A stretch of 64,000 bases of DNA from Pseudomonadota bacterium (GCA_021778015.1 JAJYCX010000005.1:22842-86841), one strand, 5' to 3'. Counted from the stretch's first letter, positions 19,391-29,151 are shown. Program-made: numbers and translations. Notes: generated by a model from the sequence alone, not told the origin.

Positions 19391-20065
19391 ATGAGTGTAT
19401 TAGTTCAAAAAACAAACGAATCTCAGGCAAAAGCCAATATGATCAGCCAACAAATTCGCCCCAATGGGGTAGAATCGGAAGCTATATTGACGTTATTTGC
19501 AGATATTCCTAGGGCGGCTTTCGTGCCGCTACAATATCAAGCCGTGGCGTACAGCGATACTGAGCTGCCTATAGGGCATCACCAAACGATGTTGTCGCCG
19601 TTGTTGGAAGGGCAAATACTACAAAACCTAAAGCTGTCTCCAAAAGATACTGTTTTAGAGGTGGGTACTGGCAGTGGTTATTTAACTGCCTTATTGGCCA
19701 AGTTGTGTCATTATGTTTATAGTGTCGATAAATACAGCGAATTTAGTCAAAATACGGCGAAGAAACTGGCTCAATTTAACATAGACAATGTGAGCTTAGA
19801 AACGGGTAATGCCGCGGGTGGTTGGCCTTCGCACGAACCCTATGATGTAATTGTGTTGACCGGGTCTATGCAGGTTTTAGAATGGCATTTTTTAACGCAA
19901 TTGAAATTAGGCGGGCGTATGTTTGCGGTGGTGGGATCTGCACCCTGCCAAACGGCCTTTTTGGTCACTCGTGTGGGTGATAGCGAATGGCAGCAGCAAA
20001 AATTATTTGAGACGGTGTTACCGCTCTTAGAAGATGTTGCTCCAGTAAATGAATTTGTGTTTTGA
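19391..20065 (+). CDS. pcm: Protein-L-isoaspartate O-methyltransferase family protein
   Basis: A 224-residue SAM-dependent methyltransferase of the Pcm family, which repairs isoaspartyl residues in aged proteins. Typical landmarks are MISQQIRPNGV, the DIPRAAFVP segment, the PIGHHQTMLSP motif and the SAM loop LEVGTGSGYLTALLA (about residues 97-111). It sits 22 bases upstream of tolC, a neighbourhood I also associate with Legionella-type genomes. Some members next to tolC have diverged and may act on other substrates, so the precise role is less sure than the family. Confidence 0.85.
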   Translation: MSVLVQKTNESQAKANMISQQIRPNGVESEAILTLFADIPRAAFVPLQYQAVAYSDTELPIGHHQTMLSPLLEGQILQNLKLSPKDTVLEVGTGSGYLTALLAKLCHYVYSVDKYSEFSQNTAKKLAQFNIDNVSLETGNAAGGWPSHEPYDVIVLTGSMQVLEWHFLTQLKLGGRMFAVVGSAPCQTAFLVTRVGDSEWQQQKLFETVLPLLEDVAPVNEFVF

Positions 20066-20087
20066 AAAAGCGGTGAGTGGAGTTGAC

Positions 20088-21560
20088 ATGAAAAAAAGAA
20101 TGCGCATAGGTATAACTTTAAGCCTATTGAGTATAAGTTCATTGGCTTTAGCAAAAGCGGCCGATCTGATGCAGGTCTACCAAGATGCATTTAATTACAA
20201 CCCTGTTTTTTTAGCGGCTAAAGCAAACGCAGAAGCAACCATGCAAGGTGTGCCTATCGCACGCGCGGGTTTATTGCCTGCAGCCACCGCCACTGCAAAC
20301 GATGGTTTTAATGATTTTAACAATCACAGTGTAAGTAATCTTGCGGGTACGGGCATTCCTTTGCCTAGTGGCAGCACTTTTACTTTAGAAGGAAACACAG
20401 GAACATTTAGATATAACCAACAATATTATCAACTCGCCGCTGATCAACCTATTTTTAATGTTGCTAATATATTAAATTATAGCAGCGCTAAATACAGTGC
20501 CAGTGCCGCGATGTCTACTTTTAACTACGCGCTACAAACCTTGATTAGCACTACTGCTACAGCTTATTTCACCGAGTTAAATGCCGAAGATAATTTGGTT
20601 TATGTGCAAGCTCAAAAACAAGCGAACTATGAAGCCTACACTGAGGCACAACAAAAATTTGAAGTGGGTCTGATTGCTATTACCGACGTGGAACAAGCCC
20701 GTGCTCAATACGATACTCAGGTAGCCGCGGAGATTGCAGCACAAACGGCTGTTACCAATGCCAAGGAAAGTTTGCGTGCTATCACCGGAGTGTATTATGA
20801 AAAACTGGCGAGTTTGCGCGATAACAAGGCGCCGCTGATACCACCAAAGCCCATTGATGTGAACAAATGGGTGCAAACGGCCGACAAACAAAATTGGAGC
20901 TTAATTGCTGCTAGACAAACCGCAGAAGCGGCGCGCAAAACAGTGCAACAAGATCAAGCTGGACATTTGCCTACATTGTACGGTCAGGCAACCTATACGG
21001 GCAACAATACAGGCACGTCAGCATCCGGGGTGGTGGATACCAAAGATGCTTATGTAGGGGTGCAATTGGTTGTCCCTATTTTTCAAAATGGTATGGGCTT
21101 CGTGTCAGCAACGGCCAAACAAGCCAGTTATTTGTATGAAGCTGCCTTGCAAAACAGAAATAATACCTATCTGTCTACAGTGACCGCTGCCAGACAAAGT
21201 TTTAACAATACCTTATCTTTCATCAGTCAAGTACAAGCCGATAAAGAAACGATCAAGGCCAGTCAGCTTGCTTTAGACAGTATCGTAGATGCTTATCAAG
21301 TCGGTACCAAAACCATGTTGGATGTGTTAAATGCACAACAAGTTTTATATACGGCTTGGAGTGCGTATTCTACCGATCAATACAGCTATATCAATGCGTC
21401 TATAGCCTTAAAGCAAGCGGCAGGAACCTTGTCGCCACTGGATTTACAACAGATCAATACTTGGTTAACGGAAAATCGCCAACCCTTTACTACGATTCAG
21501 TATGCTGCGGGCGGTACTAACATTCAACGCAGCCCCTTAGCGGGTGCGGGTGGGACTTAA
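20088..21560 (+). CDS. tolC: TolC-family outer-membrane efflux/type I secretion channel
   Basis: A 490-residue outer-membrane factor. It starts with a signal peptide (MKKRMRIGITLSLLS...ALA, cleavage near residue 22), followed by the repeated coiled-coil and beta-barrel halves typical of TolC: DLMQVYQDAFNYNP at the start of the first, TAYFTELNAED, QKFEVGLIAITDVEQARAQYD and, in the second half, QVGTKTMLDVLNAQQ. These two G-L/T-D motifs mark the periodic turns of both repeats. The ATG at 20088 was chosen as it begins the signal peptide; the frame is open further upstream inside the pcm end. It serves multidrug efflux pumps or type I secretion. Confidence 0.94.
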   Translation: MKKRMRIGITLSLLSISSLALAKAADLMQVYQDAFNYNPVFLAAKANAEATMQGVPIARAGLLPAATATANDGFNDFNNHSVSNLAGTGIPLPSGSTFTLEGNTGTFRYNQQYYQLAADQPIFNVANILNYSSAKYSASAAMSTFNYALQTLISTTATAYFTELNAEDNLVYVQAQKQANYEAYTEAQQKFEVGLIAITDVEQARAQYDTQVAAEIAAQTAVTNAKESLRAITGVYYEKLASLRDNKAPLIPPKPIDVNKWVQTADKQNWSLIAARQTAEAARKTVQQDQAGHLPTLYGQATYTGNNTGTSASGVVDTKDAYVGVQLVVPIFQNGMGFVSATAKQASYLYEAALQNRNNTYLSTVTAARQSFNNTLSFISQVQADKETIKASQLALDSIVDAYQVGTKTMLDVLNAQQVLYTAWSAYSTDQYSYINASIALKQAAGTLSPLDLQQINTWLTENRQPFTTIQYAAGGTNIQRSPLAGAGGT

Positions 21561-21562
21561 TT

Positions 21563-22708
21563 TTGGGGTATTCTTCTAAAAGAATAAAACAATATGCACA
21601 CAACCATGCGCGGGTTGTGCAAGTAAAAACCGCGCATGGCGAATTCATGACACCCGCTTTTATGCCTGTAGGAACGTATGCGGTGGTGAACAGCATGACG
21701 CCGCAAGATTTACATGCTACAGGCAGTCAAATTATTTTAGGCGGTAATACCTACCATATGCTATCGCAGCCGGGCATGAAAGTGGTTGAGGCTTTAGGCG
21801 GTATGCATCAGATGATGCAATGGTTTGATCCTATGCTCACAGACAGTGGCGGTTATCAAGTTTTTAGTTTATCGCAAAATAAAAAGCTGTGTAAAATCGA
21901 TGAAGAAGGAGCGCATTTTTCTCATCCGCATACCGGTCAGCGTTTGCATTTAACGCCTAAAACTTCTATAGAGGCACAAAAAATCATAGGTGCCGACATC
22001 ATTATGGCATTTGATCAATGCACTCCAGATGTGGAAGACGAAGTATTGGTGCGGCAAATCATGGAGCGCACGCATCGCTGGCTAAGATTGTCTAAAGAAA
22101 TACACGATCACCAACCTTTATCCGCTTATGGTCATCATCAAGCCTTATTTGGCATTATTCAAGGCAGCTGTTTTAAGCATTTACGCGAAGAAAGCGCGCG
22201 TTTTGTTGCGTCATTAGATTTAGATGGCATCGCCATCGGCGGTGAATCCATAGGTTATAATATGCCACAAACCATAGAAACCATAGATTGGATCCGTGAT
22301 AGTTTGCCCGATGACAAAGTACGTTATACCATGGGGGTGGGTTTGTCCCCGCAAGACCTCTTAGATGTCATTGCCGCAGGTATAGATATTTTTGATTGTG
22401 TAGCGCCTACGCGCAATGCTCGTCATGGCAGTCTTTATCATGGTCATGTAGTCAAAGAAGGACAGTGGTTGAAATTCGCCAGCGAATTTAGCAATCATCG
22501 CTTGTCTATAGGAAAAAGTATTTACGCTTGTGATAATAACCCCATTTTAGAAGGTTGTACTTGTAGCACCTGCCAACAATATTCACGCGGCTATTTACAT
22601 CATTTATTTAAACAAAAAGCTATTGCGTATAATGCCTTAGCCTGCATACATAATGTTCATGTGATGCATGAAACATGCAGGGCGGCGCGAGAGTTGGTTC
22701 TGACATAA
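21563..22708 (+). CDS. tgt: tRNA-guanine transglycosylase (divergent pocket)
   Basis: Tgt exchanges guanine-34 of tRNA(Asp, Asn, His, Tyr) for a queuosine precursor. The 381-residue protein keeps the general acid/base Asp in LTDSGGYQVFSL, the nucleophile region GIDIFDCVAPTRNARHG and the zinc site CTCSTC...H. It starts with TTG, two bases after the tolC stop. Two positions in the base pocket differ from preQ1-using enzymes such as that of Zymomonas: FDECTP is FDQCTP and GGLAVGE is GGESIGYN. Queuine-preferring bacterial enzymes also vary here, so the preferred base may be queuine. queA and yajC are not adjacent, unlike the common arrangement. Confidence 0.93.
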   Translation: MGYSSKRIKQYAHNHARVVQVKTAHGEFMTPAFMPVGTYAVVNSMTPQDLHATGSQIILGGNTYHMLSQPGMKVVEALGGMHQMMQWFDPMLTDSGGYQVFSLSQNKKLCKIDEEGAHFSHPHTGQRLHLTPKTSIEAQKIIGADIIMAFDQCTPDVEDEVLVRQIMERTHRWLRLSKEIHDHQPLSAYGHHQALFGIIQGSCFKHLREESARFVASLDLDGIAIGGESIGYNMPQTIETIDWIRDSLPDDKVRYTMGVGLSPQDLLDVIAAGIDIFDCVAPTRNARHGSLYHGHVVKEGQWLKFASEFSNHRLSIGKSIYACDNNPILEGCTCSTCQQYSRGYLHHLFKQKAIAYNALACIHNVHVMHETCRAARELVLT

Positions 22709-22837
22709 ATTCATGTTAGAGTAACGAATATGTTTTTAATAATATAAAAGAGATGGAAATGTATAAATCAAGCAAAGCTAAACCCCAGCACGCTGCGCAG
22801 GTTCTACCCAGCCTAACGACAACTTGTTAAAAGAACG

Positions 22838-25042
22838 ATGCCCATGTTAGCGAAAGCTGTTTTACCTAGAAAAAAGTTAAACTTATTATCCGTCAGTGTT
22901 TTTATGATTTTAGCACTTTGGGGGGCACTGTTTATCTGCAGTCTTTTAACAAATCCGGGTATAGCGACCATCAGTGTATTTGCAAACAAAGTAGCTTTTG
23001 GCGTGCATTTGCTTACTTTGTGGTTATTGCTGGATATTTATAAAAAACGGGAAAAGGCAATAGAAAAACACACACTGTTATGGCTGTTAATCTTAAATGC
23101 ATGGCTTCTTTTGGTGGATATTTTTTACTGCATTGCAGCTAACACTTTTTTGCAAAATCTGTCTTTTCTTAGATTTTTATTATATTATGCCCCGGGCATT
23201 GTTTACTGCGGCTTTATGATCTTCTTTATCTCCAAAGTGCTATTAAAGAATGTTTTAAAACGGACTGTTTTTATTAGAATGGTTTCAACGTTGTTGATGA
23301 TGAATGTCATTACCATGGCTCTATTTTTAAGCTCTATACATTATGCTTTTGATGTGGTTTCTTGGGAAACTGTGTCGCAAATCATTTTGCTCTCGACGGA
23401 ACTGGTCTTATTTGATTTTGCTATCTTGGGTTTAATGCATGCGGATAGCACCCCTGCAAAATTGTTTTTATCTGGTGCTTTGATATTAATAGGGGGCGAT
23501 TTTTTCTTAACTTATTCGTATTTGTCGCAAACCACAGAATTATATTCTTATGGTCAGTTACTGTGGCTGCTAGGTTTAATCTTTATTTATATTTCTATAA
23601 TGAATATGAAGAAAAATGAAAGCTATAATGTCAACGCTTGGTTTAGAAAGAATAGTGCCATTAAGAGTCAGTTGACGTTTTCTACTTTTATTATTGCCAT
23701 CGGCTGTTTTCTATTGCTTTTTGTTTTAGCGGATGTTTTCTCCATTATCGATAAGGATGTTTTCTTAGGCCTACCACTTTTTATCATCATTTATTCCGCT
23801 ATGGTGGTGATCTTATCTTTATACATAGGTGCTGCAGTTGAGGCACCCTTTAAAAAGTTAAAAAAGAATATTGCTTTACTCATGAGTAAGGGAGCGGATA
23901 CTCAGTTAGACGCAGATTTTTCTATAGATGAATTTATTGTGTTACAAGAATTTTTTGTCAAGATGTTTAAGCTAAACGATGAAAAAAATATCATGACACA
24001 AAGATTGAATCAAATTGCCACAGATGCTGCACACGATATACGTTCACCTATCGCTGTGCTCAATACCTGTTTGGAATATGTACCCGCTATACCGGAGAAA
24101 GATCGCTCTTTAATGCGTACTGCAACTTGCCGTATCAATGCTATTGCCAATAGCCTCTTAAATGAATTTAGAGAACAGAGCAGACAAGAATGTATTGCCA
24201 GTGATGTCCGTCTAGTCTCTTTGGTTTCTCTTTTGCATAGCATTCTACGTGAAAAGAAAGCACAATTTTCAGCTGAGGCAGTGAATATTAATTTAGATCT
24301 AAGGCAGACCGATTTGTCCTATTTTGCCATGATTAATTCTGAAGAAATGAAAAGGGTATTATCCAATTTGATCAACAATTCAGTCGAGTCATTTATAGAT
24401 AATCGCGGTACCATTTATCTTAGCTTAAACGGCGATGAAAACAATATAACGATTACAGTCGAAGATAATGGCTGTGGTATTGCTGCGCAAGATCAAGAGC
24501 GTGTATTGCAACGTGGAGTCAGCCTAAAAGAAAATGGTACGGGAATAGGTTTATATCACGCGAAAAAGACTATAGAAAGCTGGAATGGAATTCTTTCTTT
24601 AAGCTCAGTTGAAAATGAAGGCACTCGCATTACTCTGCAATTACCACGGCAAACTACACCTTCGTGGTTTATTCATCAGATTCAATTATCGTTAGCCTCG
24701 CCTATTGCCATTCTAGACGATGAAGTGGCTGTACACCGTGCTTGGCAGTTAAAATTGGCGGCTGTTTCTAAAGATTTTGTGTTGAACTTTTTTACGGAAC
24801 CACAAGCTTTCCTTGATTGGGCCAAGCAACAGCCAGACTTCTTCTTGCTAACCGATTACAGGCTGGGTAATGAAATGTTAAATGGTTTGGATATCATTGA
24901 GCGACTACAGTTAAAAAAGAAAGCCATTTTGAGCACGGGTCACTACGACCAAGCTGAAATAATCAACCGCTGTCAACAGTTGGGTTGTTATTTATTGCCT
25001 AAAAATCTGATGTATTATATTTCTGTGTCTACTTATAGGTAA
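22838..25042 (+). CDS. Hybrid sensor histidine kinase, multi-pass membrane sensor
   Basis: A 734-residue hybrid kinase. The first 330 residues contain roughly eight to ten hydrophobic helices and no obvious periplasmic domain, suggesting an integral-membrane sensor. The dimerisation/phosphoacceptor motif is AAHDIRSPIAVL with His399. The ATPase domain has NLINNSVESF (N box), DNGCGI (G1) and GTGIGLYHAKK (G2). A C-terminal receiver begins at about residue 625 with a DDE acidic cluster, phosphoacceptor Asp673 in LTDYRLG, STGHYD and a LLPKN lysine. It lies 9 bases upstream of a response regulator, so the two form a phosphorelay. The signal is not visible. Confidence 0.88.
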   Translation: MPMLAKAVLPRKKLNLLSVSVFMILALWGALFICSLLTNPGIATISVFANKVAFGVHLLTLWLLLDIYKKREKAIEKHTLLWLLILNAWLLLVDIFYCIAANTFLQNLSFLRFLLYYAPGIVYCGFMIFFISKVLLKNVLKRTVFIRMVSTLLMMNVITMALFLSSIHYAFDVVSWETVSQIILLSTELVLFDFAILGLMHADSTPAKLFLSGALILIGGDFFLTYSYLSQTTELYSYGQLLWLLGLIFIYISIMNMKKNESYNVNAWFRKNSAIKSQLTFSTFIIAIGCFLLLFVLADVFSIIDKDVFLGLPLFIIIYSAMVVILSLYIGAAVEAPFKKLKKNIALLMSKGADTQLDADFSIDEFIVLQEFFVKMFKLNDEKNIMTQRLNQIATDAAHDIRSPIAVLNTCLEYVPAIPEKDRSLMRTATCRINAIANSLLNEFREQSRQECIASDVRLVSLVSLLHSILREKKAQFSAEAVNINLDLRQTDLSYFAMINSEEMKRVLSNLINNSVESFIDNRGTIYLSLNGDENNITITVEDNGCGIAAQDQERVLQRGVSLKENGTGIGLYHAKKTIESWNGILSLSSVENEGTRITLQLPRQTTPSWFIHQIQLSLASPIAILDDEVAVHRAWQLKLAAVSKDFVLNFFTEPQAFLDWAKQQPDFFLLTDYRLGNEMLNGLDIIERLQLKKKAILSTGHYDQAEIINRCQQLGCYLLPKNLMYYISVSTYR

Positions 25043-25051
25043 TATAAAACC

Positions 25052-25984
25052 ATGTTGATTATGCCACTATTTTTTTACAGTACCACATTGGTTTGGGTCG
25101 ATGACGATGGTTTTTTTGTCAAAATCGTCGCGGATCCTTTTAGAAAAGACTATCGCGTTAAAATATTTCTATCGCCAAATTCTTTTTTAAAATTTTTTGA
25201 AGAGTATCATGCAACAACCGATAATCTTTCTTTTTTGCAAAAAAATAATGGCGATGATGATTATGATGTTAACCATCGCTTGCCTGTAGATATAGATTTT
25301 CAAACCATTATTGACTTATATCACAATAAAGGGCGTGTTAATGATATCAGTGCTATTATAGTCGATTTTAAAATGCCAAAGTTAACCGGCCTAGAGTTGA
25401 TGAAACAAATTCTGCCTTCTGCAATAAAACGTATCTTGCTCACTGGGGAAGCAGAGAATGAATTGGCAATAGCGGCTTTTAATGATAATATTATTGACCG
25501 CTTTGTTCATAAGGGAGATTCTAGCTTCGCTGCTGACCTAAGATTATATGTTAAACAAATGACTACGCAATATTTTTGTGATCTCAGTAAACCGTTGCTA
25601 GCACATATGGAAGTAGGACATCGTTTGCCACAATCTGATCCAGTATTCATAGATTTTTTTGATAAATGGGCATGCCTCAATAACATAGTAGAGTATTTTG
25701 TTTTTGATAAAAGTGGCAGTATGTTGGTAGCTGATCAACAGGGGCAAGTCTTTTATTTTATTATACACACAGAGCGAACGTTAGACGAGTTTTCTGAACT
25801 GCATGCCAGCGATAAAGCAGTGAAATTTTTTGTGAATGCTGTGATGCAGCGCTACAAAATTCCATTTTTTGGTTTATTTAAAGAAGCTTGGGAATTTGAC
25901 TCTACGCAATGGACCAACCATTTTTATTCACCAGAAGTGCTGCAAGGACGGGAACGATACTATTGGAAAGCCATTGCTGAGTGA
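25052..25984 (+). CDS. Response regulator with enlarged receiver domain
   Basis: A 310-residue regulator. The acidic pair lies in WVDDDGFF (residues 15-18), the phosphoacceptor is Asp105 (IIVDFKMPKLTG), the switch residue is in ILLTGEAE and the lysine in VHKGD. The distance between the acidic pair and Asp105 is about 50 residues longer than in ordinary receivers, indicating an insertion (about residues 35-90) rich in charged residues. The last 130 residues form an unidentified output domain without a recognisable DNA-binding motif. It follows the hybrid kinase by nine bases and is its likely partner. Start ATG 25052 (M1) or 25061 (M4). Confidence 0.8.
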   Translation: MLIMPLFFYSTTLVWVDDDGFFVKIVADPFRKDYRVKIFLSPNSFLKFFEEYHATTDNLSFLQKNNGDDDYDVNHRLPVDIDFQTIIDLYHNKGRVNDISAIIVDFKMPKLTGLELMKQILPSAIKRILLTGEAENELAIAAFNDNIIDRFVHKGDSSFAADLRLYVKQMTTQYFCDLSKPLLAHMEVGHRLPQSDPVFIDFFDKWACLNNIVEYFVFDKSGSMLVADQQGQVFYFIIHTERTLDEFSELHASDKAVKFFVNAVMQRYKIPFFGLFKEAWEFDSTQWTNHFYSPEVLQGRERYYWKAIAE

Positions 25985-26039
25985 TGGTTATAAAGAGGCA
26001 AAATGTTGTCATTATCAAATAAGGTCGGGGGCCAGCACA

Positions 26040-26120
26040 TTGTCATCCCCGACTGCGTCGAGGATGACAAAGCTTTGATTAAAGTTCAATGCGTTTATTC
26101 AAATCTCGCATCTTCATTAG
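26040..26120 (+). repeat. Dispersed palindromic element, copy B (short form)
   Basis: TTGTCATCCCCGAC and GTCGAGGATGACAA are present, but the inner hairpin of copy A is missing, so the arms are nearly adjacent. The tail TCTCGCATCTTCATTAG follows in the same orientation as copy A. It lies between the response regulator and ubiE. Confidence 0.8.
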
Positions 26121-26161
26121 TAATGGGTATATAATATGTCTTCATATTAAGAGGAAACCTA

Positions 26162-26911
26162 ATGGCAGTAGATAAAGATGCTGATTTTGGCTATAAAAAA
26201 GTCAGTCCGGAAGAAAAAACACGCTTAGTCCGTGAAGTATTTCATTCCGTAGCCCCTAATTATGACCTTATGAATGACCTCATGTCTTTGGGTATACACC
26301 GTGCGTGGAAGTTTTTAACCGTCTTATTAGCGCAAGCTAGACCGGGCCAGCGGGTTTTAGATTTGGCAGGTGGTACCGGGGATCTAGCTCAGCGGTTTGC
26401 TGAAAAAGTGGGGCGAGAAGGATGTGTGGTATTAGGTGATATTAATCTAGCCATGCTAGAAGTAGGTCGTGATAAAATTATCGATGCGGGTTTAAGCCAA
26501 ACGATTAAAGTAACGGCTTTAAATGCAGAAGAACTTCCTTTTGCTACCAATAGCTTTGATTTGTTGACGATTGGGTTTGGTTTGCGAAATGTGACGGATA
26601 AACAGCGTGCATTAAAAGAGATGTGGCGTGTGCTGCGTCCAGGAGGGCAAGCCATGATTTTAGAATTTTCCACGCCCACAACAGCAGGTGTTAGGAAACT
26701 CTACGATGCATACTCTTTTAAAATTCTACCCAAATTGGGTCAATACATTGCCAAAGACAAAGACAGTTATCAATACTTAGCTGAATCCATACGCAAACAC
26801 CCTACGCAAGCAGTCCTTAAACAAATGGTGTTAGATGCTGGATTTGATGAATGTGAGTATCATAATTTGAGCATGGGCATAGTGGCTTTACACCGTTGTT
26901 TTAAATATTAA
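26162..26911 (+). CDS. ubiE: Demethylmenaquinone/ubiquinone C-methyltransferase UbiE
   Basis: The 249-residue C-methyltransferase of ubiquinone biosynthesis. The signature VFHSVAPNYDLMNDLMSLGIHRAWK opens the protein, the SAM-binding loop is LDLAGGTGDLA, and the UbiE motifs GFGLRNV and RVLRPGG follow. It is preceded by AGAGGAAAC. It starts the conserved ubiE-ubiJ-ubiB operon of gammaproteobacteria, with 12 bases to ubiJ. Confidence 0.97.
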   Translation: MAVDKDADFGYKKVSPEEKTRLVREVFHSVAPNYDLMNDLMSLGIHRAWKFLTVLLAQARPGQRVLDLAGGTGDLAQRFAEKVGREGCVVLGDINLAMLEVGRDKIIDAGLSQTIKVTALNAEELPFATNSFDLLTIGFGLRNVTDKQRALKEMWRVLRPGGQAMILEFSTPTTAGVRKLYDAYSFKILPKLGQYIAKDKDSYQYLAESIRKHPTQAVLKQMVLDAGFDECEYHNLSMGIVALHRCFKY

Positions 26912-26923
26912 AAGGAAAGAACG

Positions 26924-27523
26924 ATGTTTTATTTCTTTCAGGCAACACTACAAACTATAATTAGTCGCACACTATCTCTAGATAAAGAAATAGAACAAAA
27001 GTTAAAACCATTGCGCGGAAAAATTTTAGAAATTAACATTAAGAAAACACCGTTTCATTATGGCTTTCTATTTACAAAAAATAATATTGAAATAATTTCT
27101 GCCGATAAAATAGCCGCAGATGCGGTGATCAGCGGTGATCTATTTACTTTTTTAAAGCTATTCAAATCTTCTTCTTTGTCGAATATGTCTAAGCTTAGCA
27201 TCACAGGGGATCAGGCCTTTTCTGAATCTGCATACCATCTTTTACATGACCTCGATATAGATTGGGAAGAAATCTTATCGCATTATACGGGCGATGTGGT
27301 GGCGCACAAAGTAGGGCAATGTGTGGATGGATTGCAAAAATGGTTTAATCGTGGCGCGCATAGTTTTAAGGTTAGTTTAACAGAATATGTACAAGAAGAA
27401 TTACGTTACTTTCCATCGGCAATAGAAATGAACGATTTTATGGAGGAAGTAGACGAGCTTAAGCACGATTTAGATCGTCTAAATCTACGTTTATCGCGGT
27501 ACTTACAGGATAATCATGAATAA
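26924..27523 (+). CDS. ubiJ: Ubiquinone biosynthesis accessory factor UbiJ
   Basis: A 199-residue SCP2-domain protein in the position of UbiJ between ubiE and ubiB. The SCP2 region covers about residues 15-115 (GDLFTFLKLF and LSITGDQAF recognised as SCP2-like), then comes an EEILSHYTGDVVAHKVG motif typical of UbiJ and a C-terminal coiled coil (VDELKHDLDRLNLRLSRY). UbiJ binds lipid intermediates and scaffolds the soluble Ubi complex. Sequence alone is diverged; context makes the call firm. It overlaps ubiB by eight bases. Confidence 0.9.
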   Translation: MFYFFQATLQTIISRTLSLDKEIEQKLKPLRGKILEINIKKTPFHYGFLFTKNNIEIISADKIAADAVISGDLFTFLKLFKSSSLSNMSKLSITGDQAFSESAYHLLHDLDIDWEEILSHYTGDVVAHKVGQCVDGLQKWFNRGAHSFKVSLTEYVQEELRYFPSAIEMNDFMEEVDELKHDLDRLNLRLSRYLQDNHE

Positions 27524-29141
27524 TTCAATTACGCAATTGATACGCTTCATACACATTCAGTATGTGTTAGCTAAACACGGTTTAGATGCGATCGTTTTAG
27601 ACTTACAGGTCTTGTCCCCTATACGATTTTTAGCCTATTTAAATCCATGGTATTGGATCCGCAATAGAAATATTCCTAGAGGCGAGCGTTTACGTTTAGC
27701 CTTAATTGAATTAGGACCTATCTTTGTCAAGTTTGGTCAAACGCTATCAACGCGGCGCGATTTGTTGCCAGAAGATATTGCCGATGAGTTGGCATTGCTG
27801 CAAGATAAAGTGCCGCCATTCGCCAATGCCAAAGCTGCTGTTGCCAAAGCATATAAAGTGCCTTTTAACACTATCTTTGAATCCTTTGATGAAACAGCGC
27901 TAGCCTCGGCTTCTATTGCACAAGTGCATGTGGCGCGCTTATGTACAGGTGAGGACGTTGTTGTAAAAGTATTGCGCCCAAATGTGGAGAAAATTATAAA
28001 ACGCGATATCGGATTGTTATACCGCTTTGCGGGCATTGCCGAGCGTTATTCAATTATGGCCCGACATTTACATGTGGTCGATCTAGTCAGAGAGTTTGAA
28101 AATACCACTCTAGCAGAATTAGATCTAAACATGGAAGCGTCCAATGCTTCGGCATTAAAACGTAACTTTAAAGGATCTACTTTATTACATGTTCCGGAAA
28201 TTTATTGGCCCTATGTGACCTCTAGCGTTATTGTCATGGAACATATACACGGTGTTCCTATAGGGAATGTAGATGAACTAAGAGCTCTTGGTGTAGACAT
28301 GAAAGTTTTGGCTGAAAGAGGAGTTGAAATATTCTTCACCCAAGTTTTTCGGGACTGTTTTTTTCATGCTGATATGCACCCGGGGAATATTTTTGTAGAC
28401 GTACATAATCTTAAACAACCCATCTATATGGCCGTTGATTTTGGTATCATGGGTGCATTGAGCCCCAATGATCAACATTATTTAGCCAGTAATCTTTTGG
28501 CCTTTTTTAAGCGAGACTATCGCAAAGTGGCTTTGTTACATTTAGAGTCTGGTTGGGTGCCTGCAGACACTAGGGTAGAAGACTTCGAAGCCGCAGTGCG
28601 TAGCGTGTGCGAACCTATTTTTGAACGGCCTTTAAAAGATATTTCTTTTGGTAAACTATTGTTGCGCTTATTTCAGGTTGGACGTAAATTTCATATGGAA
28701 ATTCAACCGCAATTATTGTTGCTAGAAAAAACATTATTTCATATAGAAGGCCTGGGGCGACAATTGTATCCAGAGTTAGATCTATGGGCCACTGCGCATC
28801 CTTTCTTGGAGAAGTGGATGCGTAAACAAGTGGGTATCAGAGCTAACCTACGGCGTTTAAAAGAAAGTTTACCACTATGGAGTAAAATTTTACCCGAGTT
28901 ACCAGCTACTTTACAACAAACACTAAAATTAATTCAGGATGAAAAGAAAGGTCATAAAGAAGATGAAAAAGATGTTTCGCGTCAAAAAACATCGGGGTTA
29001 CGCCGTGGTTTGGGTGCTGGCTTTTTAATTGCAGGTGGTGTAGGTCTAGGTTTATTGAATGGCATAAATTTATTCGATGCTACAGAGGCCGCTTGGGGCA
29101 TGATTGGTTTAGCGGTGTTGTTGTTGGTGACAAGTTGGTAG
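27516..29141 (+). CDS. ubiB: Ubiquinone biosynthesis protein kinase-like UbiB
   Basis: A 541-residue ABC1/ADCK/UbiB atypical kinase. The family's KxGQ motif appears as FVKFGQTLSTRRDLLP and the alanine-rich nucleotide loop as ASASIAQVH; VVKVLRP supplies the lysine, DCFFHADMHPGNIF the catalytic loop and AVDFGIMG the metal-binding Asp. Two hydrophobic segments at the C-terminus (about 500-541) match the usual membrane anchors. It closes the ubiE-ubiJ-ubiB operon and supports CoQ biosynthesis at the membrane. Confidence 0.97.
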   Translation: MNNSITQLIRFIHIQYVLAKHGLDAIVLDLQVLSPIRFLAYLNPWYWIRNRNIPRGERLRLALIELGPIFVKFGQTLSTRRDLLPEDIADELALLQDKVPPFANAKAAVAKAYKVPFNTIFESFDETALASASIAQVHVARLCTGEDVVVKVLRPNVEKIIKRDIGLLYRFAGIAERYSIMARHLHVVDLVREFENTTLAELDLNMEASNASALKRNFKGSTLLHVPEIYWPYVTSSVIVMEHIHGVPIGNVDELRALGVDMKVLAERGVEIFFTQVFRDCFFHADMHPGNIFVDVHNLKQPIYMAVDFGIMGALSPNDQHYLASNLLAFFKRDYRKVALLHLESGWVPADTRVEDFEAAVRSVCEPIFERPLKDISFGKLLLRLFQVGRKFHMEIQPQLLLLEKTLFHIEGLGRQLYPELDLWATAHPFLEKWMRKQVGIRANLRRLKESLPLWSKILPELPATLQQTLKLIQDEKKGHKEDEKDVSRQKTSGLRRGLGAGFLIAGGVGLGLLNGINLFDATEAAWGMIGLAVLLLVTSW

Positions 29142-29151
29142 GCGTTGAGTT

